A stretch of 32,913 bases of DNA from positions 1 to 32,913 of the forward strand of contig SSNU01000355.1 of the NCBI GenBank assembly GCA_012064415.1, written 5' to 3'. Under the pieces are notes generated by a model, which was given only the letters and a program-made list of their open reading frames with translations, ran no database searches and was not told where the DNA came from. Origin of the DNA: Gyrodactylus bullatarudis (lineage: Eukaryota; Platyhelminthes; Monogenea; Gyrodactylidea; Gyrodactylidae). Made by a program: the position numbers and the translations under genes. Below are positions 13,601 through 20,620 of this stretch, piece after piece; positions within the stretch are counted from its first letter, which is position 1; each line of letters starts with the position of its first letter.

Positions 13601-14893
13601 TTCAAAAATAGTAATCTTATCAATGATAAGTTATCATCAAAAAAGTCTTCATGGTGAATTTCATGTCCGTGGGATATTGTGGAAAAAATTGGCAATGACA
13701 TAATGGAGAATCACTTTCCCGATTTAAAAATATGCAAAACATGTTCTGAGTACTAAATTCTATTAGAAAAGTAAGTACTTTCGTGAGGTGTTCGAAGGAA
13801 AAAAAATTCACCCTAGCCTAAAATACAATATATTGTATTCATATACAGTCAATAACCAAGAGAGAAACAAGAATAGTGGAATGACAAATCAGACGTAGCT
13901 TCTCAAAAATAGTGGAATGATATGGTGTATTCGAAGGTATATAAGGCAATTTCATACCCTCACACACATCCATGTGTTTGACTCAGAATCTTAACATTGA
14001 AGTATAGGAAGGGTAATTATTGAAATTAAATTTTTAACATTACACAACAGAAAACAAGAGAGTTTACATGTTCTCCAAGGTCTATGATATGAGTCATATC
14101 TTATTTTTCATTATTTTGTGTAAAATTGATAAAGTACTTTTTTCTATCTTCGATCAACATATAGGAAAGAAAATAAATTCTTGATTCGATATCTAATAAG
14201 GAAATGAAAAATTTATTAAAATTCCACTATTCTAAGAAAATTGTAAGGAGTTGATCTGATTTGATCTATGATCCCAGAAATTTTATAAATTTAACGTCTG
14301 ATTTTATGTTGTTGACTCGAAGAATATCATGGGAATCAAGTTACTTATGAGCATACCTAAAAATTGATCCAGACAAACCCTCCAGAGTCTAATTAATATC
14401 GCAGAAAATATTCTTTTTTGCTATTTTTACAAAATTCCCATATTCATATGAACTAGCTTTATATTTTAAACATCATTCTAAAAGGTTCAAATTTCCCTGT
14501 ATTCTGACTAATACTGTTTTATTCTCTTTTAGATAACTGGACCAAATCAGGCAGAAGTCTGAACTACAACGTTCGTAGAAGAATTGTCAAAGGTGCTGAT
14601 GGCTATCTAACCTTAACTATAGACACAACAAATACCTCAGATAGTGGAAAGTACACTCTGACCATTAGTTCAGCTGATGATTCAGTGGAAGAAATTTCAA
14701 CATCTTGTCGTGTTGATATTGATCCAAAACCAATTAGCTCTCGCAGAGGCTCATTAAATAGGTATGACTAACCAAGTTGTTTTTAAATTAAATTGACACA
14801 TTTTGTAAAATTAAAACCATTTTTAGATTTTCTGCCTCGCGAGAATCAACTCCAGCCAAATTAAGCAGATCAAATTCAATAAAGCCAACTCTA
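1012..14893 (+). CDS. Obscurin/UNC-89/titin-like giant sarcomeric protein, 3' part, four pseudokinases
   Basis: This is the 3' portion of a giant muscle scaffold, incomplete at the 5' side. Exons read with matching phases: 1012-1476, 1538-1664, 1722-2094, 2158-2505, 2712-2986, 3048-3289, 3351-3477, 3535-3955, 4010-4354, 4429-4789, 4849-5206, 5297-5681, 6193-6540, 6713-7181, 7297-7693, 7752-7800, 7998-8369, 8427-8783, 9401-9869, 9925-10417, 10477-10716, 10780-11121, 11177-11433, 11495-12152, 14533-14761, 14827-14893 (TAA 14891-14893). They join without a stop into 2857 residues: Ig, Fn3, K1, Fn3, K2, Ig, K3, Ig, K4, six Ig, tail. Ig and Fn3 domains around kinases are typical of UNC-89/obscurin, twitchin and titin at M-lines or thick filaments. 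The C-terminal Ig run after the last kinase recalls twitchin/titin, while multiple kinases recall obscurin/SPEG, so the exact orthologue is undecided. All four kinases lack catalytic residues. Introns are 50-65 bp except where repeats have inserted. Confidence 0.85.
1280..1819. repeat. 540-bp perfect direct duplication, copy 1
   Basis: By eye this block matches 3093-3632 at every base with a constant offset of 1813 bp and no indel. It covers most of an Fn3 domain, two complete introns (1477-1537 and 1665-1721) and the start of the kinase exon. The copies diverge at once on either side (1279 versus 3092, and 1820 versus 3633). Confidence 0.95.
1722..2986 (+). other. Pseudokinase domain 1
   Basis: Exons 1722-2094, 2158-2505 and 2712-2986. 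It begins FDFVKKDYRIEKELARDPYS: the glycine-rich loop (GxGxxG) is replaced by ARDPYS. The beta-3 lysine (RILKTI) and the alpha-C glutamate (EKELKLLASIEH) are kept. The catalytic loop reads IVHTGLNPKKII, so the HRD Asp is Gly and the KxxN residues are changed. The DFG position is D-Y-I. The activation segment is short and the usual D-x-W-x-x-G of helix F is lost, while LLYQM remains. A Pro/Ser-rich insert of about 45 residues lies between beta-3 and alpha-C. The tail carries NLYDNLLF. No catalysis is expected; a docking role is inferred. Confidence 0.8.
3048..3477 (+). other. Second Fn3 domain
   Basis: Exons 3048-3289 and 3351-3477. Only the first 15 residues or so (NPDYTLNAPWVAPY) differ from the first Fn3; the rest is the identical duplicated block. 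It joins kinase 1 directly to kinase 2 with no Ig domain between them, unlike the later units, which use an Ig and no Fn3. Confidence 0.8.
3093..3632. repeat. 540-bp perfect direct duplication, copy 2
   Basis: This is the second copy of the block at 1280-1819. It includes introns 3290-3350 and 3478-3534, which are unchanged, whereas the flanking kinase exons of the two units differ widely at the protein level. That pattern points to recent gene conversion or an assembly effect rather than an old domain duplication. Confidence 0.95.
3535..4789 (+). other. Pseudokinase domain 2
   Basis: Exons 3535-3955, 4010-4354 and 4429-4789. It starts with the same residues as kinase 1 because of the duplicated block, then diverges. 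The beta-3 Lys (RLLKAF) and alpha-C Glu (EKELRLLASIEH) are kept. The catalytic loop is SQPRLDPKKII, so the catalytic Asp is Arg. The DFG position reads D-F-V. The helix F Asp/Trp are lost and LLYQM is kept. The beta-3 to alpha-C insert (AKPITPTIQL, then SPISPVRRPGS) is about 60 residues. The tail has SIYQRLLFDRPF. The donor at 3956 was chosen because it restores the phase and homologous position used by the other kinases. Confidence 0.78.
4849..5206 (+). other. Ig-like domain between kinases 2 and 3
   Basis: This single exon codes for about 119 residues with an Ig pattern: LKVFWNLNSRPL gives the core Trp, followed by FDRETGEVSLKIKDLALKD and DIGSYGYSI (D-x-G-x-Y). The B-strand Cys is replaced (ITLRFNL). 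It closely resembles the Ig exons before kinase 4 and after kinase 4, so the Ig-kinase pair appears to have been duplicated as a unit. Confidence 0.75.
5297..7181 (+). other. Pseudokinase domain 3
   Basis: Exons 5297-5681, 6193-6540 and 6713-7181. The start is FDYEIDTELARTKYSSVYRL, with no glycine loop. The beta-3 Lys (KLLKVI) and alpha-C Glu (KREIEFLTSVRH) are kept. The catalytic loop YIFPGLDAENIYY has Gly for the catalytic Asp but keeps the later Asn. The DFG position is D-K-I. Unlike kinases 1 and 2, helix F is well preserved (PATDVWSVGNLIYQM), and so is the RLTTKQALYHSWI end. The insert contains KPISPVRLN. A long tail holds VYDQLLYFFDY and HDIGSLGM, both echoed in kinase 4. Confidence 0.8.
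5682..6192. mobile_element. 511-bp intron with small inverted-repeat element
   Basis: This kinase 3 intron sits where the homologous introns of kinases 1, 2 and 4 are only 54-63 bp. A 12-bp perfect inverted pair, GGGAAAGGCAAA at 5751-5762 and its complement at 6092-6103, brackets about 350 bp of AT-rich DNA. This suggests a small non-autonomous element (MITE) accounts for the extra length. No coding potential is visible. Confidence 0.45.
7297..7693 (+). other. Ig domain between kinases 3 and 4
   Basis: This exon gives about 132 residues: LPPILTKSLLPENTFEGKE (A strand), TILKCSISI (B-strand Cys), RIIWYCNGIPI (C-strand Trp), GQISLRVLDTNERDAGTYSV (E-F strands). It is a clear I-set domain. It starts in phase 0 at the acceptor 7295-7296 and ends in phase 1, as does the Ig exon at 4849-5206. 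Confidence 0.82.
7752..9869 (+). other. Pseudokinase domain 4
   Basis: Exons 7752-7800, 7998-8369, 8427-8783 and 9401-9869. An extra intron splits the N-lobe after EELAK. The glycine loop reads AKNSYSRL. The beta-3 Lys (RLMKMI) and alpha-C Glu (EKELSLLTSLQH) are kept. The catalytic loop YVHMGLNSEDILY has Gly for the catalytic Asp. The DFG Asp is gone too (LSQAERL). Helix F (PSTDMWGVGTLVYQM) and the PKERINTREAMQHEWL end are the best conserved of the four. The tail has RVYEKLLHTFDT and FIGSLGRDS and ends in a charged stretch. Confidence 0.82.
8784..9400. mobile_element. Intron of kinase 4 filled by a foldback repeat element
   Basis: The 617-bp intron carries an inverted-repeat element of about 540 bp (roughly 8806-9345). 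One arm at 8984-9032 (with GATCAAGATTAGACGAAGG) is matched in reverse at about 9177-9227. The outer words TAGCCAGGAAAAAAT (about 8873) and ATTTTTTCCTGGCTA (about 9323) also pair. Several other introns in the window hold relatives. No ORF is seen. Confidence 0.65.
12153..14532. other. 2.4-kb intron splitting the last Ig domain
   Basis: The donor GTAAGT at 12153 and the acceptor at 14531-14532 join C to AT, restoring the Trp of Ig6. The intron is mostly repeat-derived. About 12446-13372 is a foldback element whose two ends both read as variants of CTAGTTRAYATRAAGRTG. Inside it, about 12866-12915 pairs with 13074-13130. The remaining 1.1 kb is AT-rich and holds no gene I can recognise. Confidence 0.7.
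12446..13372. mobile_element. Foldback MITE-like element in the last large intron
   Basis: The terminal regions are inverted copies of each other over about 45 bp with mismatches. The inner arm around 12885 (TTTCGGATCAACATTAGACG) is mirrored near 13078 (GTCTAATGTTGATCCGAAA). The left half resembles the element at 27686-28406 and the right half the one at 8806-9345, so it may be a composite. It has no transposase and is presumably non-autonomous. Confidence 0.55.
14827..14893 (+). other. Last exon: Ser-rich C-terminal tail of the muscle protein
   Basis: The acceptor at 14825-14826 joins AG to A and gives RFSASRESTPAKLSRSNSIS, two more residues, then TAA at 14891-14893. The short basic, serine-rich tail following RRGSLNR has several R-x-x-S type sites that could be phosphorylated; this is inference from composition only. 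Confidence 0.75.
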
Positions 14894-15069
14894 ACTGAAT
14901 GAAGATTGCACTAAAATTGCCTTATGAATCTTATTGATAAAAACAAAATATTTTGCTTATTTTATATTTTAGATTTGAAAGTTTGATCAAAAAATTTAAA
15001 AAACCTTGTTGAAAACAACAAAAAAAATCATTCAAACTGCATAAAGTGTGAAAAATTATTTGTGTGACA

Positions 15070-15075
15070 AATAAA
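15070..15075 (+). terminator. Likely polyadenylation signal of the muscle gene
   Basis: An AATAAA hexamer lies 177 bp past the stop codon in otherwise AT-rich 3' sequence. In DNA this rich in A and T the hexamer is common by chance, so the call rests on position. Confidence 0.45.
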
Positions 15076-15459
15076 CATATTAAAAATAATTCGTTTATTT
15101 TTTGGTACTTGAAACGGTTGAATAACAACATGAAAACTTTGAAAACTGAAATCTATTGCGAATTTTATTTTGAATTCCTTCTCATTCTTGGGATAAAGTT
15201 CTAGGAGAAATTTTGTATTTCACTCAAAATATGCTCTAAAATTTTGCTTAATCATTGACAAAACAATAAGAGTGAAAATTTAATTTTTTGTAATGGTTCT
15301 GTAATTTTTGCAGAAATCATCATTTTAAGTCACAAGCATAATTTAAAATTTTTTTGGATGATGAGTCATCATTGATAATTCGTGTAATGATAATTATTCG
15401 CTAAAAAATGAGTCTGTCTATCTTAAATGCTTAATTAACATGCATAGTAAGGGGTAAGG

Positions 15460-15915
15460 TTCTTCAGATATTTCAGATTCGGATCCGTCTGGAAAAATCC
15501 GAAAAGGTACCGAAAATAAAATTATCAAAACAAGTATTAATTTTTGATAATCTTGTGAATTTTTTTCATGGTAAAAAAATGATTAGAATTAGATAGTTCA
15601 ATTTAAAATTCAAGAGTTTACAACAAGTCCAGAAGAGATTTGATACCCAAGAACCATCTCTAAGGGTAACTAGGATCTTCTCTGGACCTATTTAAGGTTC
15701 TTCAAGCTTTCATAATATCAAATCTAGCACTAATTAGTGATGATGTCAACCTTAGAGAAGAATCGTTATTTGATTACTTGGTGATCATCACTAATATGTA
15801 GGATTTTTATACAATTAAAAAAATCAGAACTTATTTTATAATTATTTTTTGTTTATATCTGAAGTCAAATTGTGGCGATTCGGAAATTTTCGGAATCTTT
15901 CTGAATCTGAAGAAC
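15460..15915. mobile_element. Small inverted-repeat element
   Basis: The left end TTCTTCAGATATTTCAGATTC and following bases around TCCGAAAA are mirrored at about 15875-15915 (TCGGAAATTTTCGGAATC, then GAATCTGAAGAA). The centre contains partly symmetrical words such as ACTAATTAGTGATGATG and GTGATCATCACTAAT. It is about 456 bp with no coding capacity, consistent with a MITE. Gaps between the arms keep confidence modest. Confidence 0.4.
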
Positions 15916-16436
15916 TCTAGTAGGGGGTCAAGGTATTTTTTACGAAAAAACCAATTAAAAGATTATTAATAATAGTGAATGTAGATTCCGATTCAGCCAA
16001 ACCAAATTTTCGAGTTGATCCTTAGATATTTCAAAGTCAAATTTTGTCTCATTGAAGAGATCGCAAAATTTGCTCACTCTTCGATATTTAACATTTTCTC
16101 GAGTACTTGATTGTAAAAAATTGACACAAATATTAACCATGATTTGCGTGCAAGAATACCCTTGACCTTTATAAATAGAATTTGAAAACCTTCCAGCGCT
16201 AATGAAATACTTTATTTATAAATGCCTCCAAAAGACCCTTGAATTTAACTCAGAATATATTGGGAGTGCATCTTCATCTCTCTATTTGAATAAAATTGAA
16301 TTCTTACGATTTTCAAGTAATTTGCCAACTCTTGTGAAGAAAATAACATATATATTGGGTAAGCGACAATTTTTAACTATTCGAGTTTATGCGTACATTT
16401 GATAAAAAATAAAAGAAAAAATTCCTATTGAACAAA

Positions 16437-16760
16437 ATTAGATCAACTTATGAATTTCAAAAATTGCCCACTTTTTCAACCTTTAAGCATAAATTTTTAT
16501 CGATTTCAAAGATTTTAAGCATTTGATATTTCGGATCGAGATTAGACGAATTTGCCGTCCCGTAGATGTTGAGAAAAACTTACTGTTTCTAGAGAAAAAA
16601 ATTCGAATTCTTTGTCTAATTTTGATCCCGAATATCAGCATTTAACTGCTTTAATTCTTCATAAAAGATAAAAATTTTGGGTTCCAAAGTGGAAATTTGA
16701 TGCATTTTTGAAATTCAATAAACGGCCTAATTTTGGTCAGATTGAATTTTTTTCTGAAAT
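16437..16760. mobile_element. Foldback-family copy (partial)
   Basis: The arm near 16505-16560 (TTTCGGATCGAGATTAGACG) is mirrored at about 16608-16660 (TTTGTCTAATTTTGATCC). The flanking words GATTTTAAGCATTTGATATT and CAGCATTTAACTGC also correspond. It belongs to the same family as the copies in the muscle gene introns. Confidence 0.5.
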
Positions 16761-18608
16761 TTTTTTCAATTTCCACTACTTATTTTTTGTAATCTATATT
16801 TTACACATTGTTTTAACCTCTCAATTAGAAATTTTCGAATCCAAAAACATCTCAAATGAATTGCTTGATAAAAAATTAATTTACTTTTTCTATTTCTTTT
16901 TAATCGGCCAGTATCTACAGTTCAAAGTTTTCTGATCGTCTATTAATGGCAAAATCATATTTTATTGTCATGAGGGCTATTTTATTTGCAGGTATCTAAA
17001 CAGGTAACTATCCATTTTTAGGTCATGATTATCGCTAGTTTAACAATGCCACATATTTATTGGATAAATGATAATAAAAACTAAACTCAAGTTTGCAAGT
17101 TTATGCTTTTACTGTAATCTAATCAAAATGAAAATTTCGTTCAGATCTTAAATTATAAAATATACAAAAATTCGTATTTTTCACCGGTTTTGATTAGTTT
17201 AACCCTTTTGGCGCCGAGACTATTTCACATTTTTTATAAAAACCAAAATTTAGCCATGAAGATACCAAGTTATTTGGCCAAAAATATTACTAATGCAAGT
17301 TCACATTGTGGGCTTCAATTTAAACTCTAATTGATCCAGAAACCTATCAAACTGGTAGAATTATGAAGGTTCAAAAAAATTGGAAAATGGACATATATGA
17401 CCATCGGCACCGTTTTTGATAGCAGATTTTCACACCAGTCAATGTAAGGAAATTCTCCTTCAGCATGTCTATCAGCTTCAAAAAGAGACTTGAATTCTTA
17501 ACTTTTTCCAAAAAAATTAAAATTCGAGAGATACATCGAGCATAGCTTCTTAGCCAGAGAAGATAGCTCAGAAGTGTGAGGCAATGAGTTGTAGAGATAT
17601 TCTGCAAATTATTTCTTCCTTAAGTTGTTAATTAACATACTGTCAAAATCTAAATAAATATTTTGCCTGACTGTGTAATCATTTTGTTGAAAAGTAGCTG
17701 ATTATTTATAATTTTGACAAACGAAAAAGCCTTAGAAGCTGATTCTTACAGATTTTTCTCAAGTTTTAATTGCCGTTTAAATTAGTAGTATTGTTGAACA
17801 ATTGGCCCAAATGTTTCTTCAAAAATATAATAATTTATGTCAATAAGAAGAGAAAACTTCCCAATAAGATTTTTGATTGACAGATTTTTCCAAAACAAAC
17901 TTTTAATTTTAAACTTAATTACAGTTGAAGAAAAGAATTTTCATCATTCCTTACCACTCATTCAGGAGTCACTTCAATATGTTTGAAAAATTTTTTATTT
18001 CCCATCCTTAATTAACCTCAAATAAATTATTATAATCATCTTCAATAATATAACATCATTGCAAAAAGGGTAAATTTTATATACAGCGTATATATATATT
18101 GTACACGGTGTATAAATTCTTTTAATACATATAAAATTTCTTTAGTTCACCAATTCATGATTTGTTTGATCACCTGGAAATTTTCCCCCAATTAATAATT
18201 ATTGCATGATAATTTCTGCATGTAAACTTTACAATAATACACAATGGATTTTAGATTAAATTCAAATTTCAAACATTAACTAACTCTTGACAGTATTAAC
18301 ACTTAAAGCCTAGATAATTTTTTTTCATGACTTGCGTTCCATCTTTTGTTCATGTTAATACACTGATTACTAATCTACAGTTATTTTAACGCAATTATTT
18401 TTAGTTCATGAGTTATTGATCAAAAATTAAGGTCATTTTTTCATCCAAAAATTGACAAGCTTTATAAATTTTTTTCTAAAATTAATTAAAACAAAATGAA
18501 ATTTTTAAAAAATGGAAGTAAATTATATTTTTAAACATGATAAATGGAAAAGAAGGAAATAAATAAATTAGATAAATCTTGGAATGGTTGTTTCGTTGGA
18601 AAATATCC

Positions 18609-19157
18609 TCAACTTGAGGAATAAGAAGATGATGAATCGAATGAGTTTGATTGATACTCCAAGGAATAGCCCAGGATATCTTGGAGTTCTTGAATGTAAG
18701 CTATAGCAGATCTGAGTATTTCTACTTTAGCCATACGTTTATGGCTATGTCGTTTGATATTAGATGAGGAAAGAACCTGTTTGAGTTGGTCATATCCAGC
18801 ATTTACACATCGGACTCGTTCACGTTCTCTTGCATTACGTTTACGTATAAATGACTTGGCACATTCATAATATGCTCTCTGATAGAATTTATCATATGTA
18901 TTGTTTGAGATATTCTCATTTTCAGTAAATTCGTTCATTCTTAAGCCAGGAGATGATGATGTTGATGATGGAATAGGCAGATGTAGATTTTGTTGATTCT
19001 CATAATCTTCCATTTCTTGGTGATAAGGATACGTTGTTAATAAACTCATGTTAGAGCTGTTGATCATGGGAAAGTTTTCATTGTAACCCAGATAAGTAAT
19101 TTGGTTATTCATCATGTTTATTTTTGATAAGGGAAAACTTTTCATTTTTATACTCAT
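18609..19157 (-). CDS. Achaete-scute family bHLH transcription factor (ASCL3/4/5-like)
   Basis: A single-exon gene of 182 residues reads from ATG at 19157 to a stop at 18609-18611. Residues 1-95 or so are Asn/Ser/Tyr-rich and unstructured. A bHLH domain occupies about 103-163: basic region FIRKRNARERERVRCVNAGY, helix 1 with YDQLKQVL, a short loop, then KRMAKVEILRSAIAYIQELQ. The R-K-R-N-x-R-E-R basic block and the K-V-E-I-L-R-S-A helix 2 are typical of achaete-scute proteins. F-I-R-K-R and V-R-C-V-N resemble the vertebrate ASCL3/4/5 (ASCb) branch more than ASCL1. Such factors bind E-boxes as heterodimers with E proteins and act in neural, gland or epithelial cell fate. The C-terminus is a Ser-rich tail. 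Lack of introns is common in this family. Subfamily assignment is inference. Confidence 0.88.
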   Translation of the reverse strand: MSIKMKSFPLSKINMMNNQITYLGYNENFPMINSSNMSLLTTYPYHQEMEDYENQQNLHLPIPSSTSSSPGLRMNEFTENENISNNTYDKFYQRAYYECAKSFIRKRNARERERVRCVNAGYDQLKQVLSSSNIKRHSHKRMAKVEILRSAIAYIQELQDILGYSLEYQSNSFDSSSSYSSS

Positions 19158-19491
19158 ATTAAATTATTTTCATTGGTCCGCAAGAATACTTTTTCTTTTT
19201 AGTCTATTCATATCCCATGTTAGTATACACAAAGATGTACAGTTTTAATTAATATGAATGAAATTTAAGGGGGTAGAGGGATAGAATAAGAGTATATTGA
19301 GGTCATTAAAGGATAGATATCTTTTTTAATTACCCTCAATATTATTGACTCAATATCAATGTAAAATTGATTCAATAATATGAAATTTTACAAGTCACGA
19401 AACTTGACAAAAATCTTTTATTACGTTTTGATATTAAAACAGGAATAAAAGTATAAATATTGCATTTCAATTCAATTTTGTAATTTTTTTA

Positions 19492-19549
19492 AAATTGATT
19501 CAAGTAAAAAAGATTATTTTAAATTGATTCAAGTAAAAAAGATTATTTT
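19492..19549. repeat. 29-bp perfect tandem duplication
   Basis: Two identical adjacent 29-bp units (19492-19520 and 19521-19549), each containing TTGATTCAAGTAAAAAAG, lie about 335 bp upstream of the bHLH start codon. Confidence 0.9.
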
Positions 19550-20384
19550 ATTAAGTTGAATTAATTTTCTGGTGCAATTGGAAAAATATATTCCTTTTGA
19601 TATTTATTTTCTATTCAGCATACAGAATTAAATTGAGCTTTAATAATTACAGTGTAATTTACGACTAATTTAAAATATCCATTATTACAATAAAATTGTT
19701 ATTATTATTACCTGACTACTTTTAAGTATAATCCAAAGTATTATTTTTTTAATTAAGAAAAATAATATATAAAAGAGTTATAAAACTTGGCACTAACGTG
19801 AAGAATTCTCACTTAGATTTTACTTCATCCGCAGAGATCTTTTTTGCACACAAGACAAATACTAGTTTGCTTAGAATAATAATCAAACGGGCAGTCTGAA
19901 ATTTTGACTCTGATTCAGAGTCTCTGAATAGTATTCAATGAATACTCAATATTGAAAATAGAAGATTTTTAAACATTTCGTTAATAGAATTCAGACAAGA
20001 ATTTAAAGAACATCATGACCCAGAAGTATGTCTAATATCAGTCTGATATTGAATTTTTACTAATCTAATTTAATTGAGGTCTTCGTTGAGGACTTCTCAA
20101 CTTGGATTAAGTAAGAGATTTCTGTGAGTATAAATTGATTGAGCCTTAACAGAGGATAGAAATGCTTTTCATTCAAGAGCATAGATATGGGATTATTAAT
20201 ATATTCAAATAATTTTTAGTAAAATTTAGTGTAAAACGATTTTACTCAATTCTTAAGAGAATCATTCCGTGAGAATAGATAAAATGAGGATTATTTTGAA
20301 CAGTAAGAAGAATAAATCTTAAATAATGTAAATATCTGGTTCAATAAAAGAGTTATTTTGATTTCTAGAAAAGTAGAAATGCTG

Positions 20385-20421
20385 TAATACTATTAGTAAT
20401 AATCTATTACTAATAGTATTA
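20385..20421. promoter_or_regulatory. Perfect 17-bp hairpin upstream of transferrin gene
   Basis: The arm TAATACTATTAGTAATA (20385-20401) is followed by a 3-base loop and its exact reverse complement (20405-20421). It sits 132 bp before the proposed transferrin ATG and touches a TATAAATA word. No CAGUG-type loop of an iron-responsive element is present. Function is unknown; it could be a cruciform-prone relic or a regulatory palindrome. Confidence 0.6.
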
Positions 20422-20429
20422 TATAAATA
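20422..20429 (+). promoter_or_regulatory. Possible TATA box of the transferrin gene
   Basis: TATAAATA lies about 125 bp upstream of the proposed start codon, immediately after the hairpin. AT-rich context makes chance matches likely, so this is a weak call based on position. Confidence 0.3.
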
Positions 20430-20553
20430 CTTAGTATAAAATAATAATTTGAATTGTAATCATCAAAAAAATGTTAAAACAACTTTGGTAATTGATTGCA
20501 ATTTTGTTTAAGTATGTTTAATTTGTAAATAATAGTTGTTTAACATTTTCAAA

Positions 20554-20620
20554 ATGTTAATAATATATTTTTATTTATTTTCTATCTATACATTATTTTT
20601 CCAATCAGTTTCCTCTCAAA
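20554..20620 (+). other. Signal-peptide exon of the transferrin gene
   Basis: ATG at 20554 opens 22 codons of a strongly hydrophobic segment ending SVSSQ, a good secretion signal. It then meets GTAAAT at 20621. An AG at 20647-20648 would resume in phase as KNIRWC, exactly where a mature transferrin should begin. The implied intron is 28 bp. Without splicing the frame runs into a stop, while the lobe's own frame has no ATG upstream. Confidence 0.55.

Larger units (their letters stand above)
9925..14761 (+). other. C-terminal array of six Ig domains
   Basis: Six I-set domains follow kinase 4. Ig1 is in 9925-10417 (VFWDFNGRIL, DVGTYSVIIV). Ig2 spans 10417-10716 (KFVWSFNGSSL, DAGIYSLTSTN). Ig3 is 10780-11121 (EFTWLKDGKPL, DSGRYTCVSINSVG). 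Ig4 spans 11177-11433 and 11495 on (NVTWLKDNVPI, DLGQYTLLAYNGEG). Ig5 lies inside 11495-12152 (RFKWDKDGFEF, DAGLYTCIAHNRIG). Ig6 begins in that exon, is interrupted by the 2.4-kb intron, and ends in 14533-14761 (HNWTKSGRSL, DSGKYTLTIS). A Ser/Thr-rich linker of about 40 residues separates Ig5 and Ig6. Such Ig runs bind thick-filament or M-line partners in related proteins. Confidence 0.85.
14894..18608. other. Intergenic AT-rich region with decayed repeats
   Basis: These 3.7 kb lie between the muscle gene and the bHLH gene, which converge here. Short open frames (for example 15955-16140 and 16708-16935) are of low complexity and look like chance or fall in repeats. A small inverted-repeat element is at 15460-15915 and a foldback-family copy at about 16437-16760. 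At 17204 a TTAACCCTTTTGGCGCC stretch recalls a piggyBac-type end, without a visible partner. Downstream regulatory DNA for either gene could lie here but cannot be picked out by eye. Confidence 0.5.
19158..20553. other. Divergent intergenic region between bHLH and transferrin genes
   Basis: The bHLH gene (leftward) and the transferrin gene (rightward) diverge here, so both promoters should lie in these 1.4 kb. Visible features are a 29-bp tandem duplication at 19492-19549, a perfect hairpin at 20385-20421 and a TATAAATA word at 20422-20429. No coding region is supported. Confidence 0.5.

Noticed and set aside
17204..17610. Possible piggyBac-type end (TTAACCCTTTTGGCGCC) and a 78-codon minus frame
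   Set aside because: No opposite terminal repeat or second TTAA-flanked end was found, and the frame has no transposase motif.
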